In this document: positions 15,888-24,002 of the stretch, piece by piece
How the letters are laid out: every line of letters starts with the position of its first letter
Position numbering within the stretch: the stretch's first letter is position 1
DNA from: CAYPZL01 sp964415045
GTDB taxonomy: Bacteria > Planctomycetota > Phycisphaerae > Sedimentisphaerales > Anaerobacaceae
Length of the DNA stretch: 26,673 nt
Direction of reading: 5' to 3'
Assembly: GCA_964415045.1 (NCBI GenBank)
Contig: CAYPZL010000063.1
Location: forward strand, 1 to 26,673
Position numbers and translations under genes: made by a program
Notes under the pieces: model-generated
The model's input: only the letters and a program-made list of their open reading frames with translations
Database searches by the model: none
What the model was told of the DNA's origin: nothing

Positions 15888-17336
15888 TCAGAAAGACAGC
15901 AGGAGTTGCCAGATATAGGTATTTCCCAGCGCGTCGATGTCCTCCCACACCTTTTCGACGAGCGCCTTGTCCCCGGTGATCTCGGGCAGGTTCTTGACGC
16001 GGTCTTCCCAGGGCAGGCAGACGCCCGGTTTGACCCTGGGGGCGGGCCGGCCGGCGATGCCGGCCACTTCCTGGCGTGACTGCACGGACGACGGCAACTC
16101 GCAGGGCGGCGTAGTCGTCGGCGGTTCGTACGTGCCGGACGCATAGACGCCCTCCTCCCGGCAGACCTGCGTCATCGCCTTCATGTTCTCGATGCTGGTG
16201 TCGTCCTGCATGATGGCGCCGGCGTCCATGATGTAGCCCCCGTCGGCGGCCACCTCCTTGATGACCCGCCGGCAGAACTGCCGTACCTCGTCGGCCGTGC
16301 CCCAGCTCAGCATCATGTTCGGGATGCCTCCGCTGATCGCGAACTTGTCGTGCAGCGCACGGTGCACCTCGAAGATGTCATCCTGATCGCAGTGGAACAC
16401 GATGCTGCGGTCGGGCAACTCGCGGAAGGTATCGAAGTGGTATTTCCACCGGCCCTCGGCGTAGAAGAGCGTCTGGTGGCCGTTCTTCCAGAACTCCTCG
16501 ATGCAGGGCTTGAGCGTGGGCCAGTAGTGCGACTCGAACTGCTTGGGATTGAAGAACGGGACGCAGCCCCGGTGCATCCAGTAGCCGATGGGCAGCAGGT
16601 TGCCGGGGTCGGCGGTGGTCAGACCCACGTGGACGAGATGCGGGATCAGTGCCTCGCAGGCCTGGAGCACCTTCTGGGGCTGCGTGTGCATGTCGTGCAC
16701 GAGCCCTAAGTAGCCGCGCAGCTTATCGGCAATGATATCGAACGGCGCCTTGAAAATGCCTGCGATGGCGCCCGCCGTGCCGCATTCGGAGCGCAGCCGC
16801 GCGATTTGCGGGCCGAACGCGTAGAAATACTGCATCATGGCCATGGCGCTTTTGACCAGGGCGACATTGTTGCGGTAGGTCGAGCCATGGCCGATCTGGC
16901 TGACTTCGGTCGAGACGCGCGGTAGCCAGGTGTTGTAGAGGAAGGCCGTGGGGTCGTCGATCAGCTCGTCATATTCGTCGGCTTTCATGAACGCTTCATT
17001 TTCCGGGGGCTCCCTATATTGGAAGCCTTTGTTCGCGGGTATGTGGATGCCCGGGATGGCGTAGTAACGCAGGCCCGCCGCCTGGGCCAGGCCCGTCCAG
17101 ACGTAGACCATGTTGGCGACGACCGCGTCCCAGTCGAAGTCCTTGGCGCACTTGACCGCCGCTTCAAACGCCTTGGTGTAATCGTGGGCCACATCCTGGC
17201 AGGTCATGCCCGCGTATTTGGCGGTGAATTCCGCGACGAAGGGCCGAATGGGAACCATATCCGGTTTTTCATTCCGCATCGCGGTTACGTAGCGATTGAG
17301 TCGCTCGGTGTAGAGCGTTTCCATATCCTGGGCCAT
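15888..17336 (-). CDS. Uroporphyrinogen decarboxylase-superfamily protein
   Basis: The 482-residue cytoplasmic protein has the UroD/MtaA-like TIM barrel. The C-terminal half carries recognisable landmarks: IVFHCDQDD, a GGIPN turn, a GT-x-x-EVR-x-x-C helix, and GGYIMDAGAIMQDDTSIENMKAM. It is not a haem-pathway enzyme by context. Such paralogues in planctomycetes are often proposed to be corrinoid methyltransferases or demethylases, which remains an inference. It is about 120 residues longer than true UroD, partly from a Pro-rich linker (about 405-440) and a C-terminal helix. The ATG at 17336 has AAGGGGAG about eight bases upstream. It is first in a probable operon with the Gfo/Idh/MocA and DUF1080-TIM genes. 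Confidence 0.8.
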   Translation of the reverse strand: MAQDMETLYTERLNRYVTAMRNEKPDMVPIRPFVAEFTAKYAGMTCQDVAHDYTKAFEAAVKCAKDFDWDAVVANMVYVWTGLAQAAGLRYYAIPGIHIPANKGFQYREPPENEAFMKADEYDELIDDPTAFLYNTWLPRVSTEVSQIGHGSTYRNNVALVKSAMAMMQYFYAFGPQIARLRSECGTAGAIAGIFKAPFDIIADKLRGYLGLVHDMHTQPQKVLQACEALIPHLVHVGLTTADPGNLLPIGYWMHRGCVPFFNPKQFESHYWPTLKPCIEEFWKNGHQTLFYAEGRWKYHFDTFRELPDRSIVFHCDQDDIFEVHRALHDKFAISGGIPNMMLSWGTADEVRQFCRRVIKEVAADGGYIMDAGAIMQDDTSIENMKAMTQVCREEGVYASGTYEPPTTTPPCELPSSVQSRQEVAGIAGRPAPRVKPGVCLPWEDRVKNLPEITGDKALVEKVWEDIDALGNTYIWQLLLSF

Positions 17337-17756
17337 CTGCTATCTCCCCTTGTCTGATCTGCATGGGTGAATGAGTGAAGATACTTCGATCCCGCCCCTC
17401 AAATGCACTGCGTTGCGTGTTTCCTGCATACAAAGGCCTCCAGCGGGCAACCCGCCCGACGGGGCCAAAATACCCCGGTTTCGCGTAAACATCAAGTCCG
17501 AAGACGTAAAACGAACCGTCCTCGACGCGGGCGGGATGCGGCGGTCGGTTCCTCCAAGATAACATTCTGCGTGGAAGGCCCGTTTTTTTCTTGTGCCCGC
17601 TCCTTTGCGAGGTAGACTGCTCGCAGACGAATCACACCTTATGCCGCAGCTTCCATGACGGATTTCGCCTGTCGCCGGCGTTTCGCCGATGCGTAGAAGT
17701 GGGGTCTTTGGATTCATCGTTTTCTTCTCCGAAGATCGATTGAAAGGAGGCAAGAA
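17337..17756. other. Divergent intergenic region between UroD-like and amylase genes
   Basis: These 420 bases hold no convincing gene. They contain several short hairpins (GCGGG/CCCGC near 17455, GCGAG/CTCGC near 17610, CGGCG-TTT-CGCCG near 17680), a run of seven T at 17582-17588 and the candidate promoter at 17467-17495. No good plus-strand promoter for the amylase is seen, although its ribosome binding site is strong. The structured composition could reflect a dispersed repeat or leader. Confidence 0.45.
17467..17495 (-). promoter_or_regulatory. Candidate promoter for the UroD-like operon
   Basis: On the minus strand, TTGATG (17495-17490, 4 of 6) and TATTTT (17472-17467, 4 of 6) are separated by 17 bases. 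Transcription would start about 125 bases before the UroD-like ATG. It is the best match in the intergenic region but not strong. Confidence 0.35.
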
Positions 17757-19211
17757 ATGGACAGGTACGGCTACGCCACAAAACTCATCCGTTTGCTCCT
17801 GGTCTCCTGCCTGGTTGTCGCGGAGGTGTCGCTGGGGCAGGGGGGCTACAACGACGACCGCGTGATGATCCAGGGCTTCATGTGGGAGTCCCACCAGGAG
17901 GGCAAGCACCAGGGCCAGGGGGGCTACCAATATGAGGTGCACTGGAAACACAAGTGGTACGACCACGTCAAGAGCAAGGTCGCCGAGCTGGCGGACGCGA
18001 AGTTCAATCTGATCTGGCTGCCGCCGCCCTCGCATGCCGGCGACGGAGCGGGGTACCACCCGCAGGAATACCACTGGCTCTTCAACGACTACGGTACGAA
18101 GGGGCAGCATCAGGACCTGATCGAGGCCCTGCTGAAGGCCGGTATCGAACCGGTCGCCGACGTGGTCATCAATCACCGCAACGGCAGCGGAAGCTGGGCT
18201 ACCTTTAAGCACCCCGACTGGCCCGCCAACTATATTTGCTCGACGGACGAATTCTGGTTCCAGGACCCCGGCAGCCTCAACCCGGCGGACCAGGCCATCC
18301 TGGCACAGGGCGACAAGGGGGCCCCGGATTACACGGGCTCGAATTATCCGAACTGGCACGCCGCCAGGGATCTGGATCATACGAATGCGAACTTGCGCGC
18401 CGACGTCAAGCTCTACCTGGACAAACTCCGGAAATTCGGCTATCGAGGCTGGTGCTACGACATGGTCAAAGGATACGATCCGAAGTACATCGCCGAGTAC
18501 GACTACGCTTCGAGCCCTACCTTTGCGGTCGGCGAGTACTGGGACGGCAATCCGAACACGCTGACGGCGTGGGTCGATGGAACCAGGCAGCAGGGCCAGC
18601 CCGACCCGGCGCTGAAGGCGTGTTGCGCGTTCGATTTCGCCACCTACGAGCTTCTGAGGCACTTCATCAACAACGGAATGTACACTCATCTGCCTGCCAT
18701 TACCTGGAAAGACGGCATCCACGACGGGTTGATCGCCATCAACAAGGACAAATCAGTCACCTTCCTGGAGAACCACGACACGGGTTTTCCGCAGAAGCAG
18801 TTCGACTCGTTCGGCAACAATGACAAGCTGATGCAGGGATACGCCTACATCCTCACGCATCCGGGGATTCCGTGCGTCTACTGGAAGCATTTCTTCGAAT
18901 GGAACCGCAAGCAGGAGATCCGGGCGCTGATCAAGGCCCGGAAATACGCCGGCGTGCACAGCGGCAGCTACATCGAGACACAGGTGCACGGAAACGATTA
19001 CGTGGCCACCGTCGGTGACAAACCGTTCGAGACCAGTACGTTGATCGTCAAGATAGGCCACGGTTTCGGTTTCAACCCCGACGGCAACATCTGGGGCCTG
19101 GAGACGTACGGACAGGGCTACGCGGTCTGGGTCAGGAAATCCAAAAAGGCCGAGACACAGGCCGCAGTCGACGCCCCCATGCCCAGCCTGCCCCCTCCGC
19201 CGGGACCGTAG
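17757..19211 (+). CDS. Secreted GH13 alpha-amylase-like protein, region-II Arg replaced
   Basis: GH13 enzymes cleave alpha-1,4-glucans by a double-displacement mechanism. Residues 1-28 look like a signal peptide. The family's conserved regions are present: DVVINH (135-140, region I), GWCYDMVKGY (231-240, region II) with nucleophile Asp235, FAVGEYWD (256-263, region III) with acid/base Glu260, and FLENHD (336-341, region IV) with Asp341. The invariant Arg two residues before the nucleophile is Cys233 here; TGC differs from CGC by one base. The architecture resembles plant-type short amylases, with a final beta-rich domain (GSYIETQVHGNDYVATVG) and a Pro-rich tail. The ATG is preceded by AAAGGAGG, so it should be well translated. 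Function as an amylase is uncertain given the substitution. Confidence 0.85.
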   Translation: MDRYGYATKLIRLLLVSCLVVAEVSLGQGGYNDDRVMIQGFMWESHQEGKHQGQGGYQYEVHWKHKWYDHVKSKVAELADAKFNLIWLPPPSHAGDGAGYHPQEYHWLFNDYGTKGQHQDLIEALLKAGIEPVADVVINHRNGSGSWATFKHPDWPANYICSTDEFWFQDPGSLNPADQAILAQGDKGAPDYTGSNYPNWHAARDLDHTNANLRADVKLYLDKLRKFGYRGWCYDMVKGYDPKYIAEYDYASSPTFAVGEYWDGNPNTLTAWVDGTRQQGQPDPALKACCAFDFATYELLRHFINNGMYTHLPAITWKDGIHDGLIAINKDKSVTFLENHDTGFPQKQFDSFGNNDKLMQGYAYILTHPGIPCVYWKHFFEWNRKQEIRALIKARKYAGVHSGSYIETQVHGNDYVATVGDKPFETSTLIVKIGHGFGFNPDGNIWGLETYGQGYAVWVRKSKKAETQAAVDAPMPSLPPPPGP

Positions 19212-19522
19212 CGCAAAATTCCGAGACATCGCAGTCGGAGGCCGAGATCGCCCGAGGTTCCAGTGCTTCGTCGCTTGTCATATAATAGTTGTCATCCTGA
19301 GCGGAGCGAATCCCGGCGCGCCGGGATGGCCATCGTACGTTTCTTTTGATGCGATGCTGACTTCTCTCTCCCGGCCCAGATGCTTCCCTTCGTTCAGCAT
19401 GACAACCTTCTAATGAGTTGAGACCGAGCAGTAGGGGATTGGCGATAATTCATCGTTGCTTGGGGGAGGGACTGGCGCGCATAATCTCTGTGATGTTTTA
19501 TGGTTCAGATGGAAGGTGGCAT
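19212..19522. other. Amylase-epimerase intergenic region
   Basis: The 311 bases between the amylase and the dipeptide-epimerase-like gene hold no gene. They contain the inverted-repeat element at 19288-19406. A TATAAT at 19281-19286 lies just left of it, but no -35 is found at a suitable distance. A short TCCGA/TCGGA stem after the amylase lacks a T-run. Confidence 0.5.
19288..19406. repeat. MITE/REP-like element with terminal inverted repeats
   Basis: The 119-base segment begins with GTTGTCATCCTGAGCGGAG (19288-19306). It ends with the inverted form of GTTGTCATGCTGAACGAAG (19388-19406), and the two termini match at 16 of 19 bases. Inside the left half is a perfect 16-base palindrome TCCCGGCGCGCCGGGA (19311-19326). 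No transposase, no clear target-site duplication and no second copy in this window are seen. The GTCAT-x-CTGA-x-CG terminus resembles a dispersed repeat known from many bacterial genomes. Confidence 0.65.
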
Positions 19523-20641
19523 ATGATGATTAGTTCGCGCCGGAAGTTTCTAAGAACGTTGGCGGGGGCCGGGGTAATTTGGCCGGCGGTGGGGGTCTTG
19601 GGTGACAGCGGGGGCCGCGCGGGTTTTACGGTGAGCACGAAACGCCTCATGCTGTGTCATACGTGGACGATCGCGCGCAACTCGAGCGATTACAAGGACA
19701 ACGTCTTCGTTCGGCTCGAACGGGACGGCGTCGCCGGCTGGGGCGAGGCGGCGCCCAACGTGCGGTACGGCGAGAGCGCCGAGAAGACGATTGCCGCGCT
19801 GGAGCGCGCCAGGAGACTGTTCGAGTCGGGCGACTGGTTCGGCTACGTCGGCATGCGCCGGCGCTGGGAGGGCGTCATCGAAGGGCAGAGCTGTGCCTGT
19901 GCGGCGCTGGATATGGCGCTGTTGGACTGGGTGGGGCGCAAGCTGGACGTGCCGCTTTATCGCTTCTTCGGGCTGGATAAGGACAAAGCGCCTGTCACCA
20001 CGTTCTCCATCGGGATTGACACGCCCGCTGTAATCCGCCGCAAGGTCAAAGAGGCGGCGCAGTTCCCGGTCCTCAAAATCAAGGTGGGCCGGGACAATGA
20101 CGCGGAGATTCTCGCTGCGGTGCGGGAGGTGACGGACCGGCCGCTTCGCGTCGATGCCAACGAGGGCTGGCGCGACAAGCACGTGGCCCTGGAGAAGATC
20201 CGCTGGCTCCAGGGTCTCGGCGCGGAGCTGATCGAGCAGCCGCTGCCGGCGGCCATGCTCGCGGAGACCGCCTGGCTGCGCCAACGCGTGGACATCCCGG
20301 TCATCGCCGATGAGGCGGTCAAGACGGCCGCCGACATTCCCCGGTTGGCCGAGGCGTACGACGGGATCAATATCAAGCTCATGAAGGCCGGAGGAATCCA
20401 GGAGGCGATGGAGATGATCCACGTAGCCCGCGCCTTCGGCATGAAGATCATGCTCGGCTGCATGATCGCCAGCTCGGTGGCGATTTCGGCCGCGGCGCAC
20501 CTGAGCCCGCTGGTCGATTACGCCGACTTAGACGGGCACCTGCTCATCTCCAACGATCCCTTCGTCGGCGTCACCGCGCCGCAGGGGCAACTCGTTCTAA
20601 ACGACCGTCCCGGTCTGGGTGTTGTCGAACGCCCGTCGTGA
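19523..20641 (+). CDS. Tat-exported dipeptide epimerase-like enolase-superfamily enzyme
   Basis: The start is placed at ATG 19523 (a second ATG is adjacent at 19526), with GGAAGGTGG just upstream. The open frame extends to a TTG at 19418, but that part carries no domain. The protein is then 372 residues with a twin-arginine signal (SSRRKFLRTLAGAG). Enolase-superfamily muconate/mandelate-type active-site residues are all visible (numbered from 19523): KIK (185-187), DAN (211-213), EQP (238-240), ADE (262-264) and NIKLMKAGG with Lys285. The DLD (335-337) near the end is characteristic of dipeptide epimerases, which invert the second residue of L-Ala-D-Glu and related dipeptides. The substrate is not proven. 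No intrinsic terminator follows; the next gene converges. Confidence 0.85.
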   Translation: MMISSRRKFLRTLAGAGVIWPAVGVLGDSGGRAGFTVSTKRLMLCHTWTIARNSSDYKDNVFVRLERDGVAGWGEAAPNVRYGESAEKTIAALERARRLFESGDWFGYVGMRRRWEGVIEGQSCACAALDMALLDWVGRKLDVPLYRFFGLDKDKAPVTTFSIGIDTPAVIRRKVKEAAQFPVLKIKVGRDNDAEILAAVREVTDRPLRVDANEGWRDKHVALEKIRWLQGLGAELIEQPLPAAMLAETAWLRQRVDIPVIADEAVKTAADIPRLAEAYDGINIKLMKAGGIQEAMEMIHVARAFGMKIMLGCMIASSVAISAAAHLSPLVDYADLDGHLLISNDPFVGVTAPQGQLVLNDRPGLGVVERPS

Positions 20642-20687
20642 CGACGCGTACGCCGGGGAATGGCCCGACCATCGCGGCCGGCTGAGG

Positions 20688-20873
20688 CTATGCGCTGCGC
20701 TTCTGGGCTTTGGCTTTGTTTTTACCGTGTCGTCTGGCTCGCAGGGCCGACTCAAGCTCGGTCAATAGCTTCTCCGCGTTCCACTGGCCGTACCGGCACA
20801 TCCAGTCGGAGCCAAGGTGGCGGATATGGTCGTCGATCAGTTGGCGCCGTCGTTCCGGGCTGAGTCGCTTCAT
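20688..20873 (-). CDS. Small hypothetical protein, 61 residues
   Basis: I do not recognise a named family. The protein is highly basic and begins MKRLSPERRRQLIDDHIRHLG. It appears helical throughout, with a central DWMCRYGQWNAEKLLTELESALR segment and a Lys/Arg/Ala tail. The ribosome binding site is good (AAAGGA five bases before the ATG at 20873), and the composition is not that of a chance antisense frame, so I regard it as a real gene. It converges with the dipeptide-epimerase-like gene (46 bases) and diverges from the next unknown gene across 287 bases in which I see no convincing promoter. Confidence 0.6.
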   Translation of the reverse strand: MKRLSPERRRQLIDDHIRHLGSDWMCRYGQWNAEKLLTELESALRARRHGKNKAKAQKRSA

Positions 20874-21160
20874 TGCGTCCTTTCTGTGTTCTTTCGCGGA
20901 TACATCCTGTGTATTCTTGGCGTGCTTGTGAGGCTAATCGAGAGCCGGCCGTCGATCAAGCATAATGCGCCGGCAACGCGGATTTCGGCGTTTTGTTGGT
21001 GATTCTGATGCAATAACCGCACCTGGAACCGCGTCTATTGAACTGGTACGGGTCTGGAGAGCAGGCAGAAATTGCAGAAAAATGCTCGTTACCAGGGGAT
21101 TTTCTCCCGCCCAGCGTATCCGGAGGGGCCGGTAGAGATCACGGCAAAGGAGATCGGAAC

Positions 21161-21511
21161 GTGTACAGCGAACAAAAGAGTCAAAAACTGCCTCAGCGCC
21201 AAGTGGCATCATTACCCCCCTTCGTGTACGGAAACGGCTATTCCCTCTCGGCTTTCGACCTGGGCAACGCCGGGGTCAAGCTCGAATTGCACCATAACGG
21301 GGACGTCGGCGCCGCCATCATCCTGCCCTCGGCCCAGGTCCAGCGGCTCGGCAAATGGCTGCTGCGCACGCTCGGCCAGGACGAATACGGATTCCCCGTG
21401 GAATTAGGGGGGATTCTGGAGCGGCTGAGCAAGACGAAAATCGACAACTCCGTCCTCGAGCGAGGCGACAAAAAACGCATCAAGGAAGCGCTCCGAGCCC
21501 TTCGCACGTAA
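21161..21511 (+). CDS. Hypothetical protein, 116 residues
   Basis: The function is unknown. I choose the GTG at 21161, because AAAGGAG lies about eight bases upstream; the frame opens further to a TTG at 21038 without a ribosome site. The protein has a polar N-terminus (about 1-20), a beta-rich core (YSLSAFDLGNAGVKLELHHNG, AAIILPSAQ) and a helical end rich in Lys/Arg (LERLSKTKIDN, KKRIKEALRAL). There is no signal peptide or membrane segment. An intrinsic terminator begins at the stop codon. It converges with the heparinase-like gene. It could be a small regulatory or binding protein, but nothing specific supports that. Confidence 0.65.
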   Translation: MYSEQKSQKLPQRQVASLPPFVYGNGYSLSAFDLGNAGVKLELHHNGDVGAAIILPSAQVQRLGKWLLRTLGQDEYGFPVELGGILERLSKTKIDNSVLERGDKKRIKEALRALRT

Positions 21512-21535
21512 ACCCGGAGGAAAATTCGGGTTTTT
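21510..21535 (+). terminator. Intrinsic terminator of the 116-residue hypothetical gene
   Basis: A 9-bp stem including one G-T pair (AAACCCGGA with TTCGGGTTT, 6-base loop GGAAAA) begins within the stop codon. It is followed by T residues to 21535, with the T-run partly overlapping the distal arm. On the plus strand this is a good rho-independent terminator. It also separates the gene from the converging heparinase-like gene. Confidence 0.75.
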
Positions 21536-21563
21536 CCACCGACGAATCGCCCCGGGTTTCCGA

Positions 21564-24002
21564 TCAGCGCATCGAGTGTTTCCCCACTTCGAGGATTTGC
21601 GTGTCTTCGCTTGGGCGGTCGAGCTTGATCTTGATGGCGCCCCGGGTCGCTATGCCGTCGGCCGTCAATTCGGCTGCGTCGTCCCTGGGAAGCAGGGCGG
21701 TGAGCTTTCCGTCGGGCAAGTCGATGCGCAGGACGTACCCGCCCGGAATGGTCTCCAGGATGGCCCTTTTCTTGACCTTTTCCTTCGCTTTGCGGGGCCA
21801 GTAGACGGTGACGAACTCTCCCTGTTTCAGTTCGCCCGCGGTGGTGGCTGTCAGGTGCCACTCGCGGAGCTTGATGCGGAGTCGGGGATTAGGATCGTAT
21901 TCGTTCGTCTGTTGGAACGTCAGGTTCGAGGGCTTGAGGAAGGTAATATCGCAGACGACGTCGTCGTTGCGCAGCATGATTTCGCCGGCGTCTCGAACGT
22001 CGAACGGCTCGACCGCGTGGAGCCAGTATTCATATTTCAGCGGCTTTCTGGTCGCGATACGGTCGTACACGACGACGACGCCGGGCTTGGCGAAGACAAT
22101 GGCGCGCGTAAAGCGTTCCAGGGGCGGGTCGTAGGCGTCGCCCGCCTCCCCGACGACGACGTCGAGGGCCGGCGTCGTCTCAAAGGCGGTAATCCGGCCC
22201 TGCGCGCCGGCGCTATGGCCTTTCTGCCCATAGCCTCCGACGGTGACGCAGTTCGTGGAGCGCGTGCTCCACATCCAGTTCCTGTGGTGGGCGCTGCCAT
22301 AAATATCACGATATCCCGAGCGGATCAACAGCCGTTTGCCGTAGGCCCAGAGCAGGAAGGAGTTGTTCGATTCGTAGCCGTGGGACTGGGTCCCGAACGG
22401 GCTCGATTTGAAGGCCACCTGGACGCTATTCGAAGCGTCCGTCAGATTGCTGTTGAGAAAGGCCTGTCCGGTCCCTGCAAACAGTCGCGACGTTGGCAGG
22501 TCGGTGGGGGGGCTTGCCTGGACCGGCGGCAGTTGGCCGCGGAGAAAACCGATATACCCGCCGACCGAGTCCCTGCCGCCCAATTGCTCGACGTACCATT
22601 GCCAGTGGGGGTTCTGGGCCTGGGCGGCCAGGACCGTCATCAACTGTCGATTGTGTCGGGCGGTGCGGCGGGCCGTCAGGTCGCCGAAGCCGCCGCCCAC
22701 CTTGCCCGGCGGCAGCAGGTACATGGCGTAGTACCCCACCTTCGAGAAATACGGTTTGTCGTAGGCGTCGATGCCCATCGCCTCGCGCATGACGTCGGCC
22801 CACCAGGTGAAGCGGCCGATGTAGCTGGACCAGTAGGAAGACCCCTCGTGCCAGCCGCCGTCGGTGTCGCTCCAGACGGGGTAGACGTTGAAGAACACGT
22901 TGGTCGCGAACCACACCCAATCCTCGGCCTCTTCGATTTCGCCCAGGAAGGCGATACCGACCTCGCCGAGGAAATGCCACGCGCGGTTCGAATGGCTCGA
23001 ATAGGGCCGCCACAGGTGTCGGGGGCAGAGGTGGCGGTACATCTCGTCGCCGCGGACTTTCATCACCTTTCGGCAGATGTCCCTTTCCTCTTCCGTCAGC
23101 AGGTCGTTCAGGAAGGTGTAGGTGCGGGCGAAGTAGTAGTTGTACGGCATGCCGGCCTCGTCGTTGTACCGGTAGCCCGTGCTGCCTTTCGGGTCCCACC
23201 GGGCGCATTCGAGCAGGATGCGCTTGGCCTGGCGCCCGTATTGCTTCTGGTCCCCGAGCAGCCGCGTGAAGGCCAGCGTGGCGGCGCCGTTGAGCGCCCG
23301 GATCGTGTAGGTGCGGTTGCCCCACCACATTTCGCGCCACGCTTCGCTCTTGCGTTCCATGTCCGGCGGGTATTTCGGCGGCTCTTTCGTGTCAGGTGGA
23401 GACTTCAGAATCTTCTCGCATTGCCGGACCAGTTCCTGGTATTCGCTCTTCATCCTGCCGCGCGCCAGCGTGCGCAGCCGGTCGAGGTTTTCGGGGCGGA
23501 GAAACAGGCGAGGGTGCGATTTGGGAATTCTGGCGATGAGCTCCTCTCGCTTCGGCAGGGGCATACGAACGGCGTCCTTGGCGATGGTGAAGGTCCGGGG
23601 CCGGCTCCACTCTGTGTACCGGCCTTCCGCGTCTCTGCCCCGGTAGCGCCAGGTATACCGTCCGGGCCCGAACGTTCGCGGCGGACAGTGCACGTTGAAT
23701 TCGATGGCCTTTGCCTGGTAGAGGACGTTCTTGAAATCCGTGTCCCGCGCGCATTGAAGCTCCCACGTCAAGCCCGTCTGGGGTCGCCAGCTAAAGCTCG
23801 GCGGGTCCGTCTGCGATACGCTCCCTTCGGCAGGGCGGTAGCCCCACTCCCCGGGCTCGGCGGCTTTCTGATCGAGTTGCCGCCGCGCTGCGTCCGTCAG
23901 TGTTACCGACAGAAGAAAGATACAAGCCGCTGTGCCGATGGCATGTTTCGCAAGCCCGCCGCTACCGCTTCTTTTCGATCTCATGTTGCAACATCGCCTC
24001 AT
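21564..24002 (-). CDS. Exported DUF4962/heparinase II/III-like polysaccharide lyase
   Basis: The 812-residue protein has a signal peptide (about 1-39) and a DUF4962-type beta N-domain (about 53-145, WELQCARDTDFKNVLYQAKAIEF...YTWRYRGRD). An alpha/alpha toroid follows at about 160-480, then heparinase II/III-type beta-sheets at about 505-800. Likely active-site residues are in SSHSNRAWHF (Asn339, His343), GGWHEGSSYWSSY (His385, Tyr390/394) and QSHGYESNNS (His543). Such enzymes cleave uronic-acid polysaccharides by beta-elimination; the substrate here is not determinable. The start may be 24002 or the ATG at 23984; neither has a clear ribosome site. Both lie inside the upstream metallopeptidase gene (41 or 23 bases overlap), suggesting translational coupling. 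Confidence 0.85.
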   Translation of the reverse strand: MRRCCNMRSKRSGSGGLAKHAIGTAACIFLLSVTLTDAARRQLDQKAAEPGEWGYRPAEGSVSQTDPPSFSWRPQTGLTWELQCARDTDFKNVLYQAKAIEFNVHCPPRTFGPGRYTWRYRGRDAEGRYTEWSRPRTFTIAKDAVRMPLPKREELIARIPKSHPRLFLRPENLDRLRTLARGRMKSEYQELVRQCEKILKSPPDTKEPPKYPPDMERKSEAWREMWWGNRTYTIRALNGAATLAFTRLLGDQKQYGRQAKRILLECARWDPKGSTGYRYNDEAGMPYNYYFARTYTFLNDLLTEEERDICRKVMKVRGDEMYRHLCPRHLWRPYSSHSNRAWHFLGEVGIAFLGEIEEAEDWVWFATNVFFNVYPVWSDTDGGWHEGSSYWSSYIGRFTWWADVMREAMGIDAYDKPYFSKVGYYAMYLLPPGKVGGGFGDLTARRTARHNRQLMTVLAAQAQNPHWQWYVEQLGGRDSVGGYIGFLRGQLPPVQASPPTDLPTSRLFAGTGQAFLNSNLTDASNSVQVAFKSSPFGTQSHGYESNNSFLLWAYGKRLLIRSGYRDIYGSAHHRNWMWSTRSTNCVTVGGYGQKGHSAGAQGRITAFETTPALDVVVGEAGDAYDPPLERFTRAIVFAKPGVVVVYDRIATRKPLKYEYWLHAVEPFDVRDAGEIMLRNDDVVCDITFLKPSNLTFQQTNEYDPNPRLRIKLREWHLTATTAGELKQGEFVTVYWPRKAKEKVKKRAILETIPGGYVLRIDLPDGKLTALLPRDDAAELTADGIATRGAIKIKLDRPSEDTQILEVGKHSMR

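Noticed and set aside
17340..18722. 460-residue minus-strand frame opposite the amylase and across the intergenic region
   Set aside because: The amylase motifs are unambiguous on the plus strand, and the frame has antisense-type composition.
19281..19286. TATAAT as a promoter for the epimerase-like gene
   Set aside because: No -35 hexamer is found at a usable distance (TTCCAG at best), and the inverted-repeat element separates it from the gene.
19418..19522. N-terminal extension of the epimerase-like frame from a TTG
   Set aside because: The ATG at 19523 has a good ribosome site and directly starts a twin-arginine signal.
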